Of a stretch of DNA of 64,000 bases, positions 26,636-35,466 are shown piece after piece. The stretch lies in the NCBI RefSeq assembly GCF_010614725.1, contig NZ_JAAEHL010000004.1, forward strand, positions 186,001-250,000. The letters are read 5' to 3'. The notes beneath the pieces are model-generated. The model had not been told where the DNA came from and ran no database searches. It was given only the letters and a program-made list of their open reading frames with translations. Each line of letters starts with the position of its first letter. Position 1 is the stretch's first letter. A program made the translations under genes and the position numbers. Origin of the DNA: Flavobacterium ajazii (GTDB lineage: Bacteria > Bacteroidota > Bacteroidia > Flavobacteriales > Flavobacteriaceae).

Positions 26636-27511
26636 TCAAGCATTTGCCGTAGCAGCTTCTTTATCAATTTTATTAATCAAACCTGCCAATACTTTTCCAG
26701 GTCCAACTTCTGTAAATAATGTAGCACCATCAGCGATCATTTGCTGTACAGACTGTGTCCATTTTACAGGAGCTGTCAACTGAATGATTAAGTTCTTTTT
26801 AATTTCAGCTGCATCAGAAACCGCATTTGCCGTTACGTTTTGGTACACAGGACAAATTGGAGTAGAGAATGAAGTAGCTTCAATAGCTGCTGCCAATTCT
26901 TCTCTTGCAGGTTCCATCATTGGTGAGTGAAAAGCACCTCCAACAGGCAAAATCAAAGCACGTTTTGCTCCTGCAGCTTTCATCGCTTCACACGCTTTTT
27001 CAACTGCTGAAGTTTCTCCTGAAATCACCAATTGTCCAGGACAGTTATAATTTGCTGCAACCACAACTCCGTCGATAGAAGCACAAACTTCCTCTACAAT
27101 ATTATCGGCAAGTCCTAAAACTGCAGCCATCGTAGAAGGAGTAATTTCACAGGCTTTTTGCATCGCCAAAGCACGCTGCGAAACTAATTTTAATCCGTCT
27201 TCAAATGATAAAGTTCCATTGGCAACCAATGCCGAAAATTCTCCTAAAGAATGTCCTGCTACCATTTCTGGTTTAAAATCTTCGCCCAAAGTTTTTGCAA
27301 GAATAACTGAATGTAAAAAAACAGCAGGCTGTGTTACTTTTGTTTCTTTTAGTTCTTCGGCAGTGCCTTCGAACATGATATCTGTAATTCTGAAACCTAA
27401 AATTTCATTCGCCTTTTCAAATAATTCTTTTGCCAGTGGCGATGTTTCATATAAGCCTTTGCCCATTCCTGTAAACTGTGCGCCCTGACCCGGAAATACG
27501 TATGCTTTCAT
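26636..27511 (-). CDS. fabD: Malonyl-CoA:ACP transacylase FabD
   Basis: This 291-residue acyltransferase transfers malonyl from CoA to acyl carrier protein for fatty acid synthesis. The N-terminus is AYVFPGQGAQFTGMGKG, the nucleophile lies in GHSLGEFSAL (S88), and the partner His in GGAFHSPMMEPA; EVGPGKVLAGL lies near the C-terminus. Length is normal. The DUF983 gene upstream on the same strand ends about 70 bases before it. Confidence 0.95.
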   Translation of the reverse strand: MKAYVFPGQGAQFTGMGKGLYETSPLAKELFEKANEILGFRITDIMFEGTAEELKETKVTQPAVFLHSVILAKTLGEDFKPEMVAGHSLGEFSALVANGTLSFEDGLKLVSQRALAMQKACEITPSTMAAVLGLADNIVEEVCASIDGVVVAANYNCPGQLVISGETSAVEKACEAMKAAGAKRALILPVGGAFHSPMMEPAREELAAAIEATSFSTPICPVYQNVTANAVSDAAEIKKNLIIQLTAPVKWTQSVQQMIADGATLFTEVGPGKVLAGLINKIDKEAATANA

Positions 27512-27582
27512 TTGTCTAATTTATTTTTTTGTTTTTTTGAAATTGAAATTAGTTTCAATTGAAAGGCAAAAATAGCATTTTT

Positions 27583-27945
27583 TTAGCTCGTATAATCCTT
27601 AAAAATGTAAATCCATGCTAATCTTGAGAATCGAAGATTAAAAGAAGTAAGCAGGATAATGACAACAGCAATAATCGGAATGATTCTTAAATCAAAAGTA
27701 TTTTCAAAGAAAAACTGAGCGATACAATATGTTGCAATTCCCTGAGCTACTGTCAGTCCATAATTTACATACATCGCACCAAAGAAAAAACCGGGTTCTT
27801 TTTGAAATTTGTAATTGCAGTGACTACAGGTTTCATTCATTTTTGGAAAGCCAAAATTCAGGAAAATATTCTTGTCTTTAAAAACTTTCCCTTTATGACA
27901 ATTTGGACATTCGTTTTTTAAAATATGGATTAATGAATTTGACAT
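27583..27945 (-). CDS. DUF983 membrane protein
   Basis: This 120-residue protein has an N-terminal zinc-ribbon-like part (CPNCHKGKVF and CSHCNYKF) and two hydrophobic helices (about residues 62-82 and 86-104). That is the normal DUF983 layout, with PGFFFGAMYVNYG at the junction. Function is unknown. It precedes fabD on the minus strand and is divergent from the AraC-type gene at 28043. Confidence 0.88.
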   Translation of the reverse strand: MSNSLIHILKNECPNCHKGKVFKDKNIFLNFGFPKMNETCSHCNYKFQKEPGFFFGAMYVNYGLTVAQGIATYCIAQFFFENTFDLRIIPIIAVVIILLTSFNLRFSRLAWIYIFKDYTS

Positions 27946-28042
27946 GACTTTGTTATTTTTATTTTAAACAAAGATAAATCAGATTCTTTCAAAACCTTTT
28001 TTATATCTTCGCTACTTATAGCACAATAAAGACATTTTCGCT

Positions 28043-28906
28043 ATGAAAAAATATCCAATATATAGTGTAGAAAATTTTAGTTGTAATGATATTCATCGTG
28101 AATTTTATGTAAATACATTTAAGGAGCATTTAAAAAACCACAGTTTTGTTGAAGAACCGCATCGACATGATTCATATCTAATGGTCTTTTTTACGAATGG
28201 TTCCGGAATACATGAAGTAGATTTTGATCGTTTTGAAATTAAAAAAGGAAGTTTATTCGTTCTTCAGCCCGGACAGATGCATCATTGGAGTTTATCTGAA
28301 GATATTGAAGGCTTTGTGATTATATTTTCGCAGGAACTTTATAATTTATATTTCGGACAGAAAAACATCAATGATTACAACTTTTATCATTCGATTCACA
28401 ATCGTCCGGAAATGCTTTTTGAAGCAGCTGAAATACATAAGATTTTAACTTATTTTAATCTTTTAATTGAAGAAAACAGCCAGCAGAATAACCAGCAATT
28501 GGATAAAATGCTCAATTTACTGGATTGTATTCATATCGAAATTTCACGAAAATACAGTGAAACCTATTCACACAAAACACATTCGTATAATATTAAAATA
28601 AGCGCCTTCGAAAAGCTTTTGGAAGAGCATTTTAAAAAAGAAAAATTACCGTCTTTTTATGCTGACAAACTAAATATCACCCTAAAACACCTCAACCGGA
28701 TTTGTAATGAAATTTTACAAAAAACAGCTACTGAAGTTATTATGAATCGGGTAATCCTTGAAATCAAACGAATGCTGACGAATAAGCAACTGGCTGTAAA
28801 CGAAGTCGCATTGGCTATTGGTTATGATGATTACTCTTATTTTTCAAGGGTTTTCAAAAAACAGACCGGGGTTTCTCCGACAGCTTTTCGGGAATTGAAA
28901 AATTAA
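28043..28906 (+). CDS. AraC-family transcription regulator
   Basis: This 287-residue regulator has an N-terminal cupin sensor domain (EEPHRHDSYLMVFFTNGSG, FVLQPGQMHHWSLS) and a C-terminal AraC helix-turn-helix pair (about residues 190-285). The second helix pattern is AIGYDDYSYFSRVFKKQTG and is followed by SPTAFRE. Ligand and targets are unknown. It stands alone, followed by a long inverted-repeat element. Confidence 0.92.
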   Translation: MKKYPIYSVENFSCNDIHREFYVNTFKEHLKNHSFVEEPHRHDSYLMVFFTNGSGIHEVDFDRFEIKKGSLFVLQPGQMHHWSLSEDIEGFVIIFSQELYNLYFGQKNINDYNFYHSIHNRPEMLFEAAEIHKILTYFNLLIEENSQQNNQQLDKMLNLLDCIHIEISRKYSETYSHKTHSYNIKISAFEKLLEEHFKKEKLPSFYADKLNITLKHLNRICNEILQKTATEVIMNRVILEIKRMLTNKQLAVNEVALAIGYDDYSYFSRVFKKQTGVSPTAFRELKN

Positions 28907-28914
28907 AAAAAATT

Positions 28915-29030
28915 AAACCATATAAGTTATATAAGTTCATTTAAAAGTTTGACTTATTCTCTGTTTTCACAAAACATTAATGTGATAGAAAAGTAAAAAC
29001 TTATATTGTCTTATATAACTTATATGGTTT
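28915..29030. repeat. 116-bp element with 21-bp perfect inverted ends
   Basis: The left end (28915-28935) begins AAACCATATAAGTTATATAA; the right end (29010-29030) is its exact reverse complement. The interior is non-coding. It is wedged between the AraC gene and the end of the rubredoxin gene and could act as a terminator for both, or be a dispersed MITE-like element. Confidence 0.65.
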
Positions 29031-29043
29031 GAAAATACAACAG

Positions 29044-30477
29044 TTACGTTGTAACTGTTTCTAAAATTTTAAAATTGCTTTTAGGTGCTTCGCACAAGGA
29101 ACAACAATAGGTTTCTGCTAAATCAGTGAATAAAATACCTTTTGGAATGTTCTGGCTCTCGTCTCCATATTCCGGATTATATAACGAAAGGCATTCCTGA
29201 CATTGGTAAATATCCAATTTCGGCTTTTCTTTTTTCTGATTGTTTTCGACTGTTTCAGGAACTAAGTTTCCTAATTCCTCAAAGTATTTTCGGCTTAGTT
29301 CAATTAAAATGGTTGGCAGTTCCAGCTTGTCAATATCTTGTGAATGCACAATATATTCTCTTGTATTTGGATCAAAATTCTTCGCAAATAAAACATTGTA
29401 AGTATCACGTATTTTAATCGATTCCAAATCTTTAGGCAACTCATTTTTTTCGATTACAATCGAAGTAAAATAATGACCGTCACGATTGTATTCAGAGATT
29501 CCGAAATTCAATCCGTAGGTACTGATGTCAAACTGATCCAGTGTTCGTACCAAAAAGGTTTTAAGATTCAGCGCCCATTCCATTGCTACAGGCAAATGCC
29601 AGTTCAATTCTAAAAGAGAATGACGCACATTTATTCCTTTTTTTCCTAAAAACTTCTCCCATTCCAGTTTTCTGTCTTTAGGAATCCCTTTTACAATAAA
29701 GGATTTCCAAGGTGTGATACATATTTTACCGATTTTACAATCGAAACACAAATCACACATTTCTTTCAGGAACTCTAAATCATAAAGATTATTTCTCCAG
29801 TACAGTCCAAGCCAGTACTGATCGATTCCCATTCGATTCATTCCTTCGTAATACGGGAAAGGATAAAACGGAACATTCAAAGGTTTATCAATCGTTCTGT
29901 TGTTTGTATCCAAAGCTTCGGTAACCAGACTAAAAATCAGATCGATTCCGCAAGATTCTTCGGTAGTAACAATGCGTTCTATTTCGTAATAAAATGTTGC
30001 AATATCCCAGCTGTAAATTAATACGGGATAGACTTCCATACGCTGCCACTTCGGCAAACGTATATATAAATACCAGTAATCCTCATGCTCAGAAGCTATA
30101 AAATTAAGGTGTCCGGTAAATAAAGGAACCAGCTGCTGCTTAGGATCATTGATATTCACCTTAAGCTTAGGCTGGTCTTTAAATTGTTCTAATATATATA
30201 AAAACTTGTTTCCGGTAAGCCAGTTCGTATTTCTAAAAATATCTGTAGAAACATAAGAAGAAACAATATTGTTACCACTCTTTTCGTCTGGAAAAACAAA
30301 ATGATGCTTCCCCATTTTTTCTTTCTCCAAAGCTTTAAAACCTTTTGGAAAAATAATATCCTGTCTTGAACCAAATGAAATCGAATCCAAACCCTGATCC
30401 ATTGCCATATTGACAACTTCTCTAAGTTCTCCCGGCGAAATAACGCCTCCCTTTACTATTAATCTCGTTAATTCCAT
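29044..30477 (-). CDS. Nitrite/sulfite-reductase-like half-domain protein with C-terminal rubredoxin
   Basis: The N-terminus (VKGGVISPGELREVV...SFGSRQDIIFP) resembles the ferredoxin-like half-domain of nitrite/sulfite reductases. The middle has a cysteine cluster C241, C244, C247, C253 followed by ITPWKSFIVKGI, like the SiR/CobG fold. The last 55 residues are a rubredoxin: C426-x2-C429 and C459-x2-C462 around an NPEYGD motif. The usual sirohaem/4Fe-4S catalytic motifs (a GCPNxC-like pattern) are not seen. It follows the nitrate reductase gene on the same strand, with about 96 bases between. Electron transfer for nitrate or nitrite reduction is an inference; the true reaction is unknown. Confidence 0.7.
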   Translation of the reverse strand: MELTRLIVKGGVISPGELREVVNMAMDQGLDSISFGSRQDIIFPKGFKALEKEKMGKHHFVFPDEKSGNNIVSSYVSTDIFRNTNWLTGNKFLYILEQFKDQPKLKVNINDPKQQLVPLFTGHLNFIASEHEDYWYLYIRLPKWQRMEVYPVLIYSWDIATFYYEIERIVTTEESCGIDLIFSLVTEALDTNNRTIDKPLNVPFYPFPYYEGMNRMGIDQYWLGLYWRNNLYDLEFLKEMCDLCFDCKIGKICITPWKSFIVKGIPKDRKLEWEKFLGKKGINVRHSLLELNWHLPVAMEWALNLKTFLVRTLDQFDISTYGLNFGISEYNRDGHYFTSIVIEKNELPKDLESIKIRDTYNVLFAKNFDPNTREYIVHSQDIDKLELPTILIELSRKYFEELGNLVPETVENNQKKEKPKLDIYQCQECLSLYNPEYGDESQNIPKGILFTDLAETYCCSLCEAPKSNFKILETVTT

Positions 30478-30499
30478 ATTGTTATAGTTTTTTTAGTGT

Positions 30500-30567
30500 C
30501 AGGTTTCAGGTTTCAGGTTATCCTCTATATGGCCAACTTGAAACCTGAAACAAATAAAACCTGAAAC
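30500..30567. repeat. Inverted CAGGTTTCAGG-type short repeats
   Basis: Tandem CAGGTTTCAGGTTTCAGGTT (30500-30519) faces AACTTGAAACCTGAAAC and AAACCTGAAAC (30535-30567), so the gap between the two minus-strand nitrogen genes can fold into a hairpin. Similar words occur near 5427-5455 and 39322-39336. Confidence 0.55.
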
Positions 30568-30573
30568 AAAATT

Positions 30574-33500
30574 TTAAACTTTACATTTTGCTAAAATCTC
30601 TTTAACCTCTGTTTTACAGCTTCCGCAGCCTAATCCTGCTCCGGTATTTTTACATAAATCAGTAAAATTATTTACGCCGCTTTTAATGGTTTCTTCAATA
30701 TTTCCTGCCCCAACCTGACTGCAGGAACACACTAATTTCCCGAGAACAGGTTTGGCGTTTGAACTTCCTCTAAGCAATAAATTTCGTTTTTCAGACAATT
30801 CGATTTTGCTTTCAATCATAGTTTTGAATTCAGCAAACTCGTTTTTGTCACCCATCAAAATTGCACCGACCAATAAGTCGTTTTTAACAATACATTTTTT
30901 GTAATAACGCTGCTTCAGATCAGAGAAAACAATTTCCTCATATGAATCATCGTTTTCCGGAATTTCTACTTCTCCAATACTGCACAAATTGATATCCTCC
31001 AGTTTCAGGATATTCATTAAAATTGAGCCTTTGTAATAACTGCTGATATCTCCCGCCAGAAAGTTAGCCAGAATATCAGCCTGTTCTTCCGCAGCAGATG
31101 TAATTCCGAATAGTCTGTTATTAAATTCAGCTATTTCTCCAATAGCATAAATATCAGGATTTGAAGATTGTAAATACTGGTTGACTTTTACTCCGCGTCC
31201 GCAGGCAAGTCCTGTTTCACGGGCAATTTCAATATTTGGAATAGTTCCAATCGTGTATACAATAGCATTTGCTGTAAGGATTCGACCACTTTTCAAAGCG
31301 ATTTCAAGTTCGTTTTCGTTGTCGGTTTCAAAAACGGTACTCACTTCATTGTCAAAATAAATCTGAATATCGCGAAGCTGTACTTCTTCGGCTAATAATT
31401 TACTGGAAATTCGATCCAGCTGGCGTTCCATCAATCGGGAAGCCCTTTGTATGATAGTTGTTTTTACTTTTTTGTGTTTCAGTGCCGCTGCCAGTTCCAG
31501 TCCCAACAAACCTCCCCCTACAATTACAACGTGCTGTTCTTCAGCAGGTAAATTAGTATTATCAAGATGTCTTTTTAAACGATCGGCATCTTCTTTTCGT
31601 CTCACGGTAAAACGTCCCGGTAAATGTAATTGTGCATTTTCCGGCACAAAAGGGCGGCTTCCGGTAGCCAGAATTAATGAATCATAAGAATGTCTGTCGC
31701 CATTACTGTCGATTATATTTTTTTCGGCAGCATTAATTTTACCAACAGCCACACCGGCATTCATGGTAATTTTTAATTTATTTAATGCCTCTCCGTCTTT
31801 TACTTTTAACAATTGCTCCCAGCTGAATTCTCCTGTCATATATTCCGGAAGCAATACACGATTGTAAAACGGATTTATTTCATTAGAGAAAACTACAATT
31901 TCATCGGTAGAATTGAATTCACGGTAATTCTGAATGAAACGGAAAGCTGCCGCACCCGCACCAACAATTGCAATTTTCTGAAAAGGTTTTACATATTTGG
32001 TAATCGCAACGGTGGTAAATTTAAAATCCGGCTCTTTTGAAATCGGATCAATTAATGTGTTGGTCAGGTTATTGGTTCTGTTCAAATCATTTTCAAGCTG
32101 TTTCCCCCAGTGCATAGGCAGAAAAACTACTTTTTCTTTGATTGCATCGGTAACTTTTACTTTTACACGAACCTCTCCGTTTTTACTGGTTACAGTTACG
32201 ATGTCGCCATCTTTGATATCATTTTTAAAAGCATCAATTGGATTTATTTCGAGCACCGGACTTGGCGTATGTGTCATCAAACGAGATACTTTTCCGGTTT
32301 TTGTCATCGTATGCCATTGGTCACGAACCCTTCCTGTTGTAAGTATAAACGGAAATTGAGGCGTTGGCTGTTCAGACGTATTTTCAATAGATGTTGGTAA
32401 ATTAAAAATCGCTTTTTGAGATGGTGTATAGAATTTTTTATCCGTAAAAAGACGAGGTGTTCCCGGATGTCCGTAATCCGGAACCGGCCATTGAAAAGTC
32501 CCTTCGGATTTTAATCGGTTATAATTTAAGAATGAAATATCAATATTGGTATTTTTAGTCAGCGCACAATGTTCTTTATAGATTTCTTCGGCATTATTGA
32601 AATTGAAACCGTTAAAATTCATTTTTTTAGCAAAACGAATTAAAATTTCAATATCCGGAAGTGCTTCTCCCGGCGGATTAACTCCTTTTGGCAAATAAGA
32701 AATACGGCGTTCAGAATTGGTCATCGTACCTTCTTTTTCCAGCCATCCTGCTGCAGGCAATAATAAATCGGCATATTTAGCCGTATCCGCATTATGCGAA
32801 ATATCCTGAACCACAACAAATTTGGCATTTTGCAATGCTTTTTCGACACGACGGGAATCAGGCAAACTTACTAACGGATTGGTGCAGATAATCCAAACTG
32901 CTTTCATTTTGCCTGATTCCAGCGCTTCGAACATTTCAGTTGCGGTTAAACCCGGTTTTTCTGATATCGAATCAACTCCCCAAAAATCGGCCACTTCTTT
33001 TCTGTGTTCCGGATTTGCCAGATCTTTATGGGCAGCCAGCAAACTAGCCATTCCGCCTACTTCCCTTCCTCCCATTGCATTAGGCTGACCTGTAAGAGAA
33101 AAAGGCCCTGAGCCAGGTTTTCCCACCTGACCTGTCAAAAGTGATAAATTTAATAACGCTGTATTTTTATCTACCCCCACTGCACTCTGATTCAGACCCA
33201 TCGCCCAAAGCGAAATAAATCCTTTTGCTTTTCCAATGGTATCGGCAGCCAGTTTAATGTCATTCACTGAAATTCCACATAACTTAGAGGCTTTTTCCAG
33301 TGATGTGCTTAAAACTAAATCTTTGTATTGTTTAAAATTTTCGGCATTATTTTTTACAAAATCATGATCTACGTATCCTTTTTCGATAATTCGTTTGGCT
33401 ATTGCATGATATAAAATAATATCTGAACCCGGAATAATCTGCAAATGCAAATCGGCAAAAGCAGCAGTATCAGTCCTTCTTGGATCAACAACAATAACTT

Positions 33501-34092
33501 TTACTTTCGGATTATTCTCTTTGTGTTTTTCAAGCCTTCTGAATAAAATTGGGTGACACCAAGCGGGATTTGCACCAGTGATTAAAAAAGTATCAGCCAG
33601 TTCGATATCATCATAAGCAATTGGGACAGAATCTTCTCCAAATGTTTTTTTGTAACCCACCACAGCAGAACTCATACAAAGTCTGGAGTTAGTATCGATA
33701 TTATTCGTTTTTAAAAACCCTTTTACTAATTTATTTACCAGATAATACTCTTCTGTCAAACACTGTCCGGAAATATAAAACCCAACACTTTCCGGTCCGT
33801 GTTTTTTTATGATAGAAGAAAAAACAGCAGCAGCACGATCAATTGCAGTATCCCAGCTTACACGCTCCAAAGGATAGGATTTGCTTCCCCTCATTTCCGG
33901 ATACAAAATCCTGTCTGAAGTGTCATTTACAACATAATGCAAATTTCTTCCTTTAGAACACAACATCCCTTTGTTTACAGGATGGTCTTTGTCTCCTTCA
34001 ACCATTACACCATTTTTCGGATCGTTTGTAACGACAATTCCGCAGCCAACGCCACAATAGGAACAAGTAGTTTTGATTTTTGTGTTTTGCAT
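30574..34092 (-). CDS. Assimilatory nitrate reductase, Mo-pterin subunit fused to FAD/NAD and BFD [2Fe-2S] domains
   Basis: The start is taken as the ATG at 34092 (MQNTKIKTTCSYCG); the frame extends upstream only from a TTG. Residues 1-690 form a NasC/NarB-type bis-MGD catalytic subunit with 4Fe-4S ligands C10, C13, C17 and C45. From about 704 there is a NirB/NasB-like flavin reductase (IAIVGAGAAAF, VVIVGGGLLGLEL). The C-terminus is a BFD-type [2Fe-2S] domain (C1122, C1124, C1156, C1159). The chain should pass electrons from NAD(P)H through FAD and Fe-S to molybdenum, reducing nitrate to nitrite in the cytoplasm. It is divergent from the FNR-like regulator. Confidence 0.9.
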   Translation of the reverse strand: MQNTKIKTTCSYCGVGCGIVVTNDPKNGVMVEGDKDHPVNKGMLCSKGRNLHYVVNDTSDRILYPEMRGSKSYPLERVSWDTAIDRAAAVFSSIIKKHGPESVGFYISGQCLTEEYYLVNKLVKGFLKTNNIDTNSRLCMSSAVVGYKKTFGEDSVPIAYDDIELADTFLITGANPAWCHPILFRRLEKHKENNPKVKVIVVDPRRTDTAAFADLHLQIIPGSDIILYHAIAKRIIEKGYVDHDFVKNNAENFKQYKDLVLSTSLEKASKLCGISVNDIKLAADTIGKAKGFISLWAMGLNQSAVGVDKNTALLNLSLLTGQVGKPGSGPFSLTGQPNAMGGREVGGMASLLAAHKDLANPEHRKEVADFWGVDSISEKPGLTATEMFEALESGKMKAVWIICTNPLVSLPDSRRVEKALQNAKFVVVQDISHNADTAKYADLLLPAAGWLEKEGTMTNSERRISYLPKGVNPPGEALPDIEILIRFAKKMNFNGFNFNNAEEIYKEHCALTKNTNIDISFLNYNRLKSEGTFQWPVPDYGHPGTPRLFTDKKFYTPSQKAIFNLPTSIENTSEQPTPQFPFILTTGRVRDQWHTMTKTGKVSRLMTHTPSPVLEINPIDAFKNDIKDGDIVTVTSKNGEVRVKVKVTDAIKEKVVFLPMHWGKQLENDLNRTNNLTNTLIDPISKEPDFKFTTVAITKYVKPFQKIAIVGAGAAAFRFIQNYREFNSTDEIVVFSNEINPFYNRVLLPEYMTGEFSWEQLLKVKDGEALNKLKITMNAGVAVGKINAAEKNIIDSNGDRHSYDSLILATGSRPFVPENAQLHLPGRFTVRRKEDADRLKRHLDNTNLPAEEQHVVIVGGGLLGLELAAALKHKKVKTTIIQRASRLMERQLDRISSKLLAEEVQLRDIQIYFDNEVSTVFETDNENELEIALKSGRILTANAIVYTIGTIPNIEIARETGLACGRGVKVNQYLQSSNPDIYAIGEIAEFNNRLFGITSAAEEQADILANFLAGDISSYYKGSILMNILKLEDINLCSIGEVEIPENDDSYEEIVFSDLKQRYYKKCIVKNDLLVGAILMGDKNEFAEFKTMIESKIELSEKRNLLLRGSSNAKPVLGKLVCSCSQVGAGNIEETIKSGVNNFTDLCKNTGAGLGCGSCKTEVKEILAKCKV

Positions 34093-34165
34093 CCTGGTTA
34101 TTTTTACATCCAACAATTGCTATCTTTTAACAAAGTTTGAGATAAAGCACTTATTTAATCACATA

Positions 34166-34224
34166 CAAAAATAAGTATTTTTACGTATAAATACTTATTT
34201 TATCAATTTATTTTTCTATTTTTG
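34166..34224. promoter_or_regulatory. Divergent nitrate-reductase/FNR control region with 13-bp inverted repeat
   Basis: Arms AAAATAAGTATTT (34168-34180) and AAATACTTATTTT (34189-34201) are perfect inverted repeats with an 8-base spacer. A -7 box TATTTTTG for the plus-strand regulator lies at 34217-34224, putting the operator centre near -44. A matching minus-strand TATTTTTG (34166-34173 complement) overlaps the left arm. The half-site AAGTATT recurs in the palindrome at 35409. Confidence 0.55.
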
Positions 34225-34377
34225 ATTCAAAATAAATAAGGAACAGAATCATACAGCGAAACAGTAACTAGTGAATAGTTATTAGTAATTAGTCTGAAGG
34301 TACAGATTTAGTAAGTTAAGCTAATCACTCTTCACTAATCACTATAGACTGAATAGTAAACAATAAAAAGCTATCCC

Positions 34378-35085
34378 ATGAAAGAAGAATTGGCCATTTG
34401 TGATACCTGCGCAAACGAAAACTGTTTCATAAAAAAACATCTGCATCTGGAGCAAATGAAACAATACGTTTCAAAAAAACACAGCTTTGTCTGCAAAAAG
34501 TCGCAACCGTTTATTATTGAAGGAGCTCCTCTTCAGGGACTTTATTTTATTTGCAAAGGAAAAGCAAAAACAGTAAAAACAGGTATTAATGGGCGCGAAC
34601 AAATTGTTCGTCTAACAACAAACGGTGACACAATTGGATTTCGCGGATTTGGTACCAGCAAACGTTATCTAATTGGTGCTTATGCACTTGAAGACACTAT
34701 TTTATGCAATTTCAGTAATGAAACAATGATGGACATTCTTAAAAATGTTCCGGAATTTACGTATGCCCTAATGTTATTTTATGCTGACGAATTAAATAAA
34801 AGCGAAAACAACATTCGAAAAATTGCCCACATGAATGTACGTGAACGAGTAATCGATTTACTGCTGTACATTCACAAAAAATTCGGTCAGAATAATAATG
34901 GCCTGATAGAAATTGAATTATCCCGAAAAGAAATCGCCGACTTTGCCGGAACTACCGAAGAACAGGCTATTCGCATACTTTCAAGTCTTAAAAAAGAAGA
35001 TCTTATCAAAACCGTTGGCAAAAGAATTGGTTTATTATCTCCTTCTAAACTGCAGTCTGAGATAATGGAACACAAATATTTCTGA
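34378..35085 (+). CDS. FNR-like Crp-family regulator with Fe-S-type cysteines
   Basis: This 235-residue regulator has an N-terminal CDTCANENC cluster (C8, C11, C16), a cNMP-type beta-roll, and a fourth Cys (C110 in TILCNFSNETM) at the position of FNR C122. Its helix-turn-helix (IELSRKEIADFAGTTEEQAI) is preceded by the FNR-like dimer helix NVRERVIDLLLYI. The four cysteines suggest an oxygen- or NO-sensitive [4Fe-4S] cluster. It sits divergent to the nitrate reductase gene and upstream of the porin/nrt genes, so it probably controls them. Confidence 0.88.
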   Translation: MKEELAICDTCANENCFIKKHLHLEQMKQYVSKKHSFVCKKSQPFIIEGAPLQGLYFICKGKAKTVKTGINGREQIVRLTTNGDTIGFRGFGTSKRYLIGAYALEDTILCNFSNETMMDILKNVPEFTYALMLFYADELNKSENNIRKIAHMNVRERVIDLLLYIHKKFGQNNNGLIEIELSRKEIADFAGTTEEQAIRILSSLKKEDLIKTVGKRIGLLSPSKLQSEIMEHKYF

Positions 35086-35330
35086 GATTTTCAACACTTT
35101 TCAAAATACTTCTTTCTTAGTAATAATACCTATTTTAAAGTATTTTTAACAAAATACCCTGAAGTGTTTCTACGTATATTTTTATGATATTTAGCTCTAT
35201 ATCCTGAAAAAACATCAAAAAAAGACTTCATTATAATTTTTTTCTACTCTTTTCCTTTTAAAAACGATTATAAACTTTAAAAATAAGTAATCGTCAACTC
35301 CTTATTTTACAATAGTTTTTTAAACATTTA

Positions 35331-35342
35331 TGCGTTAACGCA
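35331..35342. promoter_or_regulatory. 12-bp palindrome TGCGTTAACGCA
   Basis: A perfect palindrome in the 381-base gap between the FNR-like regulator and the porin gene; possible second operator. Upstream, AAAATAAG (35279-35286) faces CTTATTTT (35311-35318). Nothing coding was seen in this gap. Confidence 0.35.
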
Positions 35343-35408
35343 GTAAATAAATTGACTTTGAAACGTTTTTTTTGGATGAAAAAAGAGGTTTTTATATGGC
35401 AAAAACAT

Positions 35409-35440
35409 AATACTTAAGTATTAATACGTATGTAAGTTTG
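35409..35440 (+). promoter_or_regulatory. Porin/nrt operon promoter with AATACTTAAGTATT palindrome
   Basis: The 14-bp palindrome AATACTTAAGTATT (35409-35422) is followed by the -7 box TAAGTTTG (35433-35440); the ATG follows 26 bases later. Its half-site equals the inner half of the inverted repeat in the divergent region at 34168. No -33 TTG is present, consistent with dependence on an activator. Confidence 0.55.
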
Positions 35441-35466
35441 CTTCATACTAATCAAAACAAATTATT

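Noticed and set aside
34114..34116. TTG at 34116 as start of the nitrate reductase
   Set aside because: The ATG at 34092 gives the normal family N-terminus immediately before the 4Fe-4S motif.
34255..34360. Repeated TAGT/ATTAG words upstream of the FNR-like gene as operators
   Set aside because: Low-complexity AT-rich repeats without symmetry; similar words are common in this type of genome.
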